From assembly GCA_024196135.1 (NCBI GenBank), contig JAMQCK010000060.1, positions 1 to 64,000 of the forward strand: DNA of 64,000 nt, in the 5' to 3' direction. The first letter of the stretch is position 1, and every line of letters starts with the position of its first letter. Shown one piece after another: positions 56,428-64,000 of this stretch. The translations under genes were made by a program, and so were the position numbers. Under the pieces are notes generated by a model. The model saw only the letters and a program-made list of their open reading frames with translations, was not told the origin of the DNA and did not search any database. This DNA comes from Pleurotus ostreatus/Saccharomyces cerevisiae fusant. Lineage: Eukaryota > Opisthokonta.

Positions 56428-57445
56428 CTACAGATCGAACTCAGTCAACGCATCTCGCAAAGGACAGTCGCGCGTCGCCCCAACCCCACGATGAACGTCT
56501 CGCAAATCCAACCCAAAATCACTCACAATAATCGTATAAGGCGGCCTCTTATTCTCCCCCGTCGGCGCCGCCTTCACGGGCCCGTTGATCTCGGGCTTCT
56601 GCACCGGCCCCGGCTCGTCGTCGTAGAACTCGTCCGCCTCGACGCGCATGCGGATGACCTCGCCGGCGTCGATGTACATGCGAGTGTCGGTGGGGGTGTC
56701 GAGGAGGACGTGGACGGAGAGAGGTTCGGTTTCTGGGGAAGGTGTGAGCGGGGGTGGGAGGAAGGGGGAGAGGAAGGAAAGGGAGGAAGAGGAAGGAAAG
56801 GGAGGAAGAGGAAGGGGAGGGAGGACGGACGGATGGGTGAGCATGGATCGAGGGTGGGGAGTAGGAGGATGAGTGAGCGATGAGTCAATAATAAAGAGGG
56901 TAGACGTAAGGAAGGGTCGAGACAAACCTGAGGGGTTTTCTGGTGGATTTGGTAGCCAGAAGTGTGCGCGTTCGTTAGGGTCGAAAGCGGATGGTTGTGG
57001 CAGGTACATGGCGGGGATGTATACATCGTCGAAGAAGTTTAAGCTCACTGGAATGCATCAGTATTATTCAGAGTATATCATGCGCGCAACACACCTCGTA
57101 TCCCATCCTCATCTGAAGACTTGACCTTCCCAAGCACGACTTCTGAAGTGAACGGCCTAAAGACGACTAACCGAAACACAACTACACATCTGCGTTTAGT
57201 ACGCATGAGCTCATCATCCCAGGCCATCCAAACGCACCCTTATACCACAACATCCCATCCCCATACCGCACCTTCCCCTCGCTCGCCTGGCTCAAGTCGA
57301 ACACGCAGATCCCCAACCCGACATTGTGCAGTACGCGATTCGCGTATTTCTTGTTCAGCTCTGTTATGATTGCCTCTTGTGCGGGCACGCCAAAGTCGGA
57401 AGGGTGTATTGGTACGGTGTCCTTGATGATGGAGAGTTGGAACAT
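56428..57445 (-). CDS. RPC25: RNA polymerase III stalk subunit Rpc25 (Rpc8)
   Basis: Four exons, about 215 residues. The ATG at 57443-57445 opens MFQLSIIKDTVPIHPSDFG; next come ITELNKKYANRVLHNVGLGI and GKVRYGDGMLWYK. An intron with donor after AAG-G leads to VVFRLVVFRPFTSEVVLGKV, then VSLNFFDDVYIPAMYLPQPS, the Rpc25-specific C-terminal OB part. A fourth exon starts ETEPLSVHVLLDT, continues YIDAGEVIRMRVEADEFYDD and ends DCPLRDALTEFDL. The GDG, FRP and FDD-x-x-IP blocks match yeast Rpc25. It pairs with Rpc17 and is needed for Pol III initiation. The intron at about 56738-56935 is long for this window and carries a 70-nt pure purine/pyrimidine tract. Confidence 0.9.
56756..56825. repeat. 70-nt polypurine/polypyrimidine tract in an RPC25 intron
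   Basis: Every base on the plus strand is G or A, with an imperfect tandem repeat of AGGAAGGAAAGGGAGGAAG type. On the RPC25 sense strand it is a long C/T tract just upstream of the intron acceptor. Confidence 0.8.
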
Positions 57446-57666
57446 GGTGGGGGAGGAGGAGGAGATGATGCTGAGCCTACTGATCGGGGAATTGTGATTG
57501 ATGCCGCGGACGCCGCGGCTTCGCCGAAAACAATGGCAGCGACGCCACAAATTGTATGCGCTCCTTTCTCCCTACTCCCATCATGGACCATGGTACACCA
57601 TCAAATATATGCTATCCCCCATGCAAAAGAGCTACATATTATCTGAAGCGTTTTTTTTCAACACGA

Positions 57667-59565
57667 TTATGCCCTTAGCTCTACGGAGTGAGGGAAATTG
57701 AAGACGCTCTCTGGGTCATATGTACACTTGAGCTCGATGAGCTTCTCGTAGTGATCTCCATAGAAGAGATCCTGCCCTATAGAAGGCATCAATGAAAGTA
57801 CGTCCTGCGGTTTTATGCACTTACAGTTCTCCAGCCTGTCGTCCGGGTAGTTCACGTATGCGCCGTAAGGCCAGTCTGGCGCCTCGTTCTGGATGATGCT
57901 ATTCGCCATTCCTTCGTTTCAGTGAGACTAGGTGAGTATTGTCTCTTACAAATTAAGCATCGTTGACTGACCGTCCACAAAAGCGAATCCGTCCTCTGGG
58001 AACGGAGGTTCCCAGTTGACAGTCGTTGCGTATAATTGCATGTTGAACAGCTTGTCGCGATGAGCGAAGGCGGTCCGGTCTAAGGGAACGGCGTTGACCG
58101 CAGAGTTACTTCCTCCGTATAACTCGATCTCGGAGAACCAGGTCTGCGCGAACACGGATTGGTCAGTCGGCCTTCGCAGTGCACCATCGTCAAAATACTA
58201 ACCACGTCCGAATCAAAACCATCCGTCGCAAGGTAGTTGACAAACGCATCGATCGCTTGCTTGCTTATCCCCTCCTTCGCGGGCGTCAAGAGCGACTTCG
58301 CGTAGAACGCGTCACTGTACGGGGCCATCGTGCTCGTGTCCAGATTCCCGAACGCCCATGCCGCTAGCACCGTGATCCAGTCGCCCGACGTCACATTCGA
58401 AGTATCGGGCTCGCGGAAGAGGCTCATATACGGCGCAATGGTGTCGTTGAACGTTGCCGGGTCGTCCCAGTGCACTCCCATGAACTGGACGCCCAGGTTT
58501 CCTGGGATGGTGCCCTTCGATAGGATGAGCTCGCCGCCGAGGGTGGCGGGAATACCGCTCTGGACGAAGTCTTGGAAGGAGGAGAGAGCGTCGGAAGTCT
58601 CGGCGGCGGTCATGTCCCAGTTGTACTGGAAAGTTGTGCCGCCTAGCGGAGGGACAGGCTCGGTGGCGAAGATGAAGGACGTTACGATGCCGAGGGATGC
58701 GCCAGCTCCGCGAAGGCCCTGTCATCACGATCAGTTCTAAGAGAAAGGCTCCTCGGTGCATCTCACCCAGAAGAGATCAGCATTCTCGTCCTCGGATGCG
58801 GTGATTATACTTCCATTGCTGAGAACGACGGTCTCTGCAACGGCGCGATCGAGCAAGAGGCCCCACATCCGTGAGTGATGGCCCCAGCCGCCACCAGCTG
58901 ATATATAATGTCAGCATGGTTCGAGCTCTTCATCGCATCGCCACTCACTAGCATGTCCACCGACGCTAGGGGAGTTTGGTAAGCTTCTGCTCTGCCGCAT
59001 CGTAGAGAAGCAACTCATGCTTACCCAACAGTCGTACATCGTCCGTGAGGTAGCGCACGCCCATGATCGTTCAGGATCCGCGCCACATCACCGAGGCGGG
59101 CACCCGGGCCAACCGTTACCGCATTCGTCGCCTCGTCAACCTCGATGGTCTTGAAGCTACCCAAGTCGACGACGAGGGAACCGTTTCTGCCTCCGAGACC
59201 CCCGGCGACGTAACTGTGTCCTCCGCTGCGAGCGGTGACATCGAGGCCTTGCGCGGCCCCTGCAAGGACTACGGCGCCGACTTGCTCGGCGGACGATGGG
59301 TAGGTAACAGCTACGGGGTAGATGGTGTAGCGCGTGTTGTCTGAGGGAGGCTCAGTGGAATGCGCGACTGGAGCAATGTAAAATGTCACTTACACGCCGC
59401 GCTCACATTCGCGTATGCATCGTCTCCAGGGAAGACAGCTTGTATGCCAGCTTTGTCGAGTGCTTCGCGCAACGCGTCCAAGTCCTGGGCCTGTACGAGG
59501 AATAGAACCTGGAAAATTGACACCAGACTCCAGAGCGCCATCGTCACAGTATGCAAGCTCCCCAT
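57667..59565 (-). CDS. secreted berberine-bridge-type FAD oxidase, copy A
   Basis: Seven or so exons, about 500 residues. It starts at MGSLHTVTMALWSLVSIFQV (ATG at 59563-59565), a signal peptide ending near VQAQD, and stops at 57667. The FAD-binding PCMH domain has PSSAEQVGAVV, TARSGGHSYVAGGLGG (the His is the usual 8-alpha FAD attachment site) and LPHGRCTTVGVGGH (the Cys is the usual 6-S attachment site), so bicovalent FAD is likely. Substrate-domain landmarks are DENADLFWGLRGAGASLGIV, FQYNWDMTAAE and GVHWDDPATF. The C-terminal BBE segment has YVNYPDDRLENC, LFYGDHYEKLIELKCTYDP and VFNFPHSV. Fungal relatives oxidise oligosaccharides or secondary metabolites with O2. The substrate cannot be told. 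First of three tandem copies. Confidence 0.9.
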
Positions 59566-59628
59566 GCCTCCCCTCTTGGTAGCTGCAATAAGACGGAGGG
59601 CGCAAGCTCGTCGGGCAGTCTACCCCGA

Positions 59629-59637
59629 CCTTATATA
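59629..59637 (-). promoter_or_regulatory. TATA box of FAD oxidase copy A
   Basis: TATATAAGG on the minus strand about 64-72 bp upstream of the ATG at 59565. Confidence 0.55.
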
Positions 59638-60182
59638 CCCTCTACAACCTCGTGCGTCTCCGGGCGCTACGCCTGGACTAATGTCATTGTATGATCAATG
59701 AAGGTACGGACGAGTTGAAGAGGACGCACGGGACTTTCGCATCAGGTTTCGTACTCATAGCGCGACGTGAAGAGATGGAGGCTAACCAAACGAGGTGCGC
59801 GAGCACGTCCCATGATACATTGTTCACGGTGCGGGATGCGTAGCCAGGAACGAAGGGTGTGATGCGGAAAATTCTTTCTAGCCCGGCGCTGCGGTGTATA
59901 GACTGAGCAGAACTGTCGTATAAGGGCGACGATGTGCACGTCACTCGCCTCACAGATCAGGGTCTTTCTACGATGCGCAGATCAATTAAATGCAGTGCGG
60001 ATGCGCACGCATCTTCTGAGTCATCAGCCGAATTTGGGCTCTGGAGCAAGACACTGGTAGACGCGCGGAAGCTCAGCACTTGGCACAGCTACTGATGATG
60101 ACCAGATACGCTCTTGTGGTGCTTCCGGAGGAAATGGCTCGCGATGGTGGTCGTGTTTCAACGTCGGGACTCATGCCGCATG
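59638..60182. other. spacer between oxidase copies A and B
   Basis: About 550 bp holding the upstream region of copy A and the 3' UTR of copy B. No gene is recognised. Confidence 0.45.
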
Positions 60183-62121
60183 TCATCTTATTTTCCATGC
60201 TTTCTCCTCGACGGCATGAGGGAACTGAAAGACGTTGCCCGGGTCATAGAGGCTCTTCAGTTGGGTGAGCCGCCCATAATGTTGTCCGTAGTACAATGTT
60301 TGCCCTGCGAAAGTCAGGATCGGCGGACGCAATGAGAAGTATCCTGCACTCACAGTTCTCGAGGCGGTCGTCGGGGTAATTCACGTACGAACCCCACGGC
60401 CAGTCCTTAGCCTCGTTCTGAAGGATGCTATCCGCCATTCCTGCCAGAAGAGTTGAACGTGCAAGCCAGCGACACAGGTTTGATCGCCTACTTACCATCA
60501 ACGAAGGCAAAACCATCGTTGGGATACGGGGGCAGCTCGTTCTGTGAATATGCGTACAACTGGAGGTTGAATAGCTTGTTGCGGTGAACGAACGCTGTGC
60601 CGTTGACCGGCACGGCATTGATAGCGGAGTTGCTGCCACCATACGTCTCCACCTCAATGAACCACGACTGTTAAATGGCATCAGCTAGTCTCGGAAACTA
60701 TGTGAACGCGACTCGCTCACCAAGTCCGTATCGAACCCGGTTGTAGCCAAATATTCAGTGAGCGCATTGATAGCCGTGTCGCTGATGCCTTCCTCTTCCG
60801 GGGTCATAATGGACTTCACATAGAACGTATTGCGCTGAGGCGGCATCGTACTGGTGTTGAGGCTTCCGGACGCCCACGCCGCAAACACAGTGATCCAATC
60901 GCCTTGCGTGATATTTTTGCTGTCGGGTTTGGGGAAGAGGTCGAGGTAAGGCGCCACTGTCTTGTCAAATGTCGCCGAGTCGTCAAGATAGACGCCGAAG
61001 TACTGGACGGCGACATTCCCAGAGACAGAACTCTTGTTGAGCACGAGCTCACCGCCGAGCGTCGGAGGAATATCGGTCCGGACGAAATCTTGGAAAGACG
61101 AGATAGCGCGCGCCGCTTCCGCGGCCGTGAAGTCCCAGTTGTACCAGAATGCGGTCGCTTGTGGAGGCGCGGGCTCTGTAGCAAAGACGAAGGAGGCGAC
61201 GATGCCCAGCGATGCGCCGGCGCCGCGAAGTCCCTGTATGATGCATCAATGTTAGGTTGGGCACGATAACATGAAAAGACTCACCCAGAACAGGTCCGCG
61301 TTCTCGTCCTTCGATGCTGTGACGACCGACCCATTGCCGAGGACGACAGTCTCGGACACCACTCTGTCGAGCAACAGTCCCCACATGCGAGATTGAAAGC
61401 CGAATCCGCCGCCAGCTGCGTCGCAAGTCAATGATATACGTAGCTGATCGCAGAGGATACTGACTAGCATGACCTCCAACGCTACGGCGAGACATTAGGT
61501 CCATGATCTACACGCGGGATGATACAGAGGCGTACCCAACAGTTGTGCACCGGCCATGAGGTAGAGCTCTTCCATGATCATTGAGACGCAGTGCAACGTC
61601 TCCCAACCGATTTCCCGCTCCGACCTGTACCGTGTTGGTGACCTCATCGACCACAATATCTTTGAAGTTGCTGAGATCGACAACGAGGCTTCCGTCTTCG
61701 CCGCCCAGTCCTCCGGCGACGTAGCTATGCTTTCAAGACGTCAGAGAAATATGTGAGGGAATGGGGAATGCAGTTTACTCCTCCGCTTCGTGCCGTAACA
61801 GCGTAGTGTTGCCCTGCCCCCGCCGCAACGACAGCACCAACCTGCTCGGCAGAGGTTGGGTATGTGATGGCAATGGGTGACACGTTATAGCGCAGGTTGA
61901 CTGAGATGACGCTGTGAGCATACGTTCCGTGGAGATGCAAAGGACCTACAAGCTACGCTGGCATCGACGTATGCCGCGTCCCCGTCGAAGAATGTCTCGA
62001 CGCCAGTAGCTTGGAGGGCATCTCGCAAAGCGCCTATGTCTTGAGCTTTCGTTCGGCTTGTGAAGGATAGAAGTCCGTAAGCAATGCCTGCGAGAAAGAA
62101 GAGGGAGCGTTGGGACCACAT
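60183..62121 (-). CDS. secreted berberine-bridge-type FAD oxidase, copy B
   Basis: Same exon pattern and length as copy A, about 500 residues, from MWSQRSLFFLAGIAYGLLSF (signal peptide, ATG at 62119-62121) to the TGA at 60183-60185. FAD-site residues are kept: TARSGG|HSYVAGGLGG, with the intron falling directly before the FAD-binding His, and LPHGRCTTVGVGGH. Other landmarks: SRMWGLLLDRVVSETVVLGN, DENADLFWGLRGAGASLGIV, FWYNWDFTAAEAA, GVYLDDSATF, YVNYPDDRLENC, LYYGQHYGRLTQLKSLYDP and VFQFPHAVE. All exon joins keep the frame, so it looks functional. It probably arose by tandem duplication with A and C. The substrate-domain sequence differs enough from A that activity may have diverged. Confidence 0.9.
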
Positions 62122-62162
62122 GGGCCACGTCGAATGTTGGTGCTCAGGCTGTACTCAGCTTG

Positions 62163-62171
62163 TTATATATA
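62163..62171 (-). promoter_or_regulatory. TATA box of FAD oxidase copy B
   Basis: TATATATAA-like run on the minus strand about 42-50 bp upstream of the ATG at 62121. Confidence 0.5.
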
Positions 62172-63206
62172 CGTATACGGCGCAGACGGCTAAGAAGGGA
62201 TGTTTTCGGCGGATAGGACGTTCGTGTGTCAAGGCAGAGCAGTCAAGGCATTCTTTGTCCCGACGGCGCGGTTTCCGGCGAGAACGGTAGCTTTATTGGT
62301 TGTTAGACCATCTCTTGTATATTTTGAGGTGAAGATGCCTAACGGGACGCGGAGCCGAGAAGCGCTGGTCGAGGAGAATGTCCGGAGCGGAGGTAGGAAA
62401 TCCTTGAGAAGCGCGATATGTCCGACCCTGAGGGCAAGACGTGAGCAGGACATCAAAGGACACGGTAAAAGGGCTTGCCTAAATGGAGGAGAGGCGCATG
62501 GTGCGTAAGCTACATCTCCGATGACGAGCACATCCTTCGTGCGGGCGGAGGCAGTAATCAGTCCTCTCGAAAGATGACACCCCAGTCTTCGATTGGCCCG
62601 AATTCGTATCAACTGCGCCCAAGCTCGGAGCTCACCTGCACATCCTAGTTTGCTATCTTTATATCCATATCTAGGCGGATTAGCAATCAGCGCTTTCCAG
62701 CGTCGATCCGTGTCAAGCTGGACTCTTGCGTAGCATACGCGATTCTGTATGGCTCGGACATGCCGGAATATCGAATGGTCAGTGCTCCAGGGTGGTTTTC
62801 CGATGGTTTTCTCAAATATAGCCGTTGACGAGTGACTACATGACGGGTGAAGGCAAGAGACAGATTAGAATGCTGCCCATATCCGCGTTACACGCGTTAC
62901 ACGGATAATGCCGAAACAACGCCACAAAACACTTCGGTTCAACTCACGTCGGGCTTGAAGAAGGCGAAATCGAGGAGGGCAGGCAATGAAGGGTCCAAAG
63001 CGTGTTTGTCACACCTCGAGGCTGCATGACTCGACGCAAGACATATTAGTGACTGGAAACGTCTGCTGTCAGCTCATACGCAATCTCCGACTTATTGAAT
63101 TGAGCACAGGCTGCTCTGAATGTTGATGCCCTAAAGCAGGGCAAATACATTGACCTCGGTAAGCGGATACGCGTCGGCATACTATGTACTAATCTTCGAA
63201 GGGTCG
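62172..63206. other. spacer between oxidase copies B and C
   Basis: About 1 kb. Short frames on both strands (for example 62229-62612 minus) have no recognisable motif. It holds upstream sequence of copy B and the 3' UTR of copy C. Confidence 0.42.
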
Positions 63207-64000
63207 TTATGACCTCTCCACCGAATGCGGATAATTGAATACGTTTTCAGGGTCGTAGATGCTCTTGAGCTCCGTGAGCCTCGAATAGTGCTCGCCGTAG
63301 ATGAGGTGTTGCCCTGTACGAACGTCAGTATTGCCATGCCAATATTCCACCAAAATCCGCGACTCACAAGACTGCAAGCGGTCGTCGGGATAGTTGATGT
63401 ACGCGCCGTAGCCCCAGTCCGCCTTCTCGTTCTGAACGACGCTATTTGCCATGCCTGAGAAGTGATGTTGATAAGGATACGCGAGAACCGTAGATCGTAC
63501 GAGACTCACCATCGACGAAGCTGAAGCCAGAATCAGGGTATAATGCCGTCGTCGTCGGCTCGTATGCATAGAGTTGCAAGTTGAAAAGCTTGTCGCGATG
63601 GGCGAACGAGGTGGTGTCGACCGGTGCGGCGTTGATGGCAGAATTCGCGCCGCCGTAGAGCTCGATCTCGACAAACCAGCCCTACTTTTGGTGAGAAAAC
63701 CGCCAGTGGCGGAGACTGTTCACTTACCAGCTCGGTATCGTAGCCGTCGGTGGCAAGGTACTCAATGAAGGCGTCCATAGACGCCTGGCTCAGCCCAGTC
63801 GCCTCCGGCACCATCACCGACTTCGCGTAGAAGTTATCGTGCGGGTGCACGCCCGTCGCCGTGTCCATATCGCCATACACCCACGCCTTGAGCACGGTCA
63901 TCCAGTCGCCCTGTGTCATCGTCGTGTTGTCCGGCGCGCGGAACTGGCTGACGAACGGCGCCACAATGTCCTCAAATGTCTCAGGGTCGTCCCAGTGCAC
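63207..64000 (-). CDS. berberine-bridge-type FAD oxidase, copy C, cut by window end
   Basis: Only the C-terminal part (about 210 residues) is inside the window; the 5' end lies beyond 64000. It reads MHWDDPETFEDIVAPFVSQF, QGDWMTVLKAWVYGDMDTA, LATDGYDTEL, then across introns WFVEIELYGGANSAINAAP, FNLQLYAYEP, ANSVVQNEKADWGYGAYINY, PDDRLQSC and LIYGEHYSRLTELKSIYDP. It ends VFNYPHSVERS with the TAA at 63207-63209. Intron positions match those of copies A and B. No break is seen in the visible part. It presumably carries the FAD domain in the next window. Confidence 0.88.

Noticed and set aside
1..64000. CRISPR arrays, bacterial operons or organellar DNA
   Set aside because: Short spliceosomal introns, eukaryotic gene families and nuclear-type tRNAs show this is fungal nuclear DNA; no direct-repeat/spacer array is present.

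Overview
The window is nuclear DNA of a filamentous basidiomycete, most likely a wood- or litter-associated Agaricomycete. Genes are dense, lie on both strands and are broken by many short introns (mostly about 50 nt, GT...AG). Each eukaryotic gene was reconstructed by joining frames across such introns. The gene set (Plavaka transposase, Nto1/BRPF, Dsn1, Hua1, Vps10, tandem berberine-bridge-type oxidases, small cysteine-rich secreted protein) fits that group. No prokaryotic, organellar or viral features are seen. Protein identities rest on motif recognition and recall of families, not on searches.

Layout. 0-7 kb: a Plavaka-type transposase gene on the minus strand, head to head with a basidiomycete-specific gene of unknown function (DUF6698-like). 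7-14 kb: a KRE9/KNH-like secreted-protein fragment, a cysteine-rich secreted protein, a MYND-finger protein and a dipeptidyl aminopeptidase. 14-24 kb: the large NTO1 gene (NuA3 acetyltransferase scaffold) divergent from DSN1 (kinetochore). 24-30.5 kb: one carboxymuconolactone-decarboxylase-like gene, then about 4.9 kb with no recognisable gene that holds a 453-bp MITE-like element with 33-bp inverted ends and a 9-bp target duplication. 30.5-37.5 kb: a BCS1-like AAA ATPase and DNM1. 37.7-43.1 kb: tRNA genes for Ile and Glu interleaved with a hypothetical gene and HUA1. 43.7-50.7 kb: a Ser-rich unknown protein and VPS10. 51-57.5 kb: a further tRNA-Ile, two unknown genes, and RPB7 convergent with its paralogue RPC25. 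57.6-64 kb: three tandem FAD-dependent oxidases on the minus strand, the third cut by the window end.

Most genes are housekeeping: chromatin (NTO1), chromosome segregation (DSN1), transcription (RPB7, RPC25), mitochondria (DNM1, BCS1-like), and endocytic or vacuolar trafficking (HUA1, VPS10, dipeptidyl aminopeptidase). The accessory parts are the Plavaka/DUF6698 pair, the MITE region, the secreted proteins and the oxidase cluster. The points most worth following up are the repeat-filled MITE, the set of endocytic linear motifs in the HUA1 protein, the adjacent RPB7/RPC25 paralogues, the oxidase array and a long, nearly open intron in NTO1.
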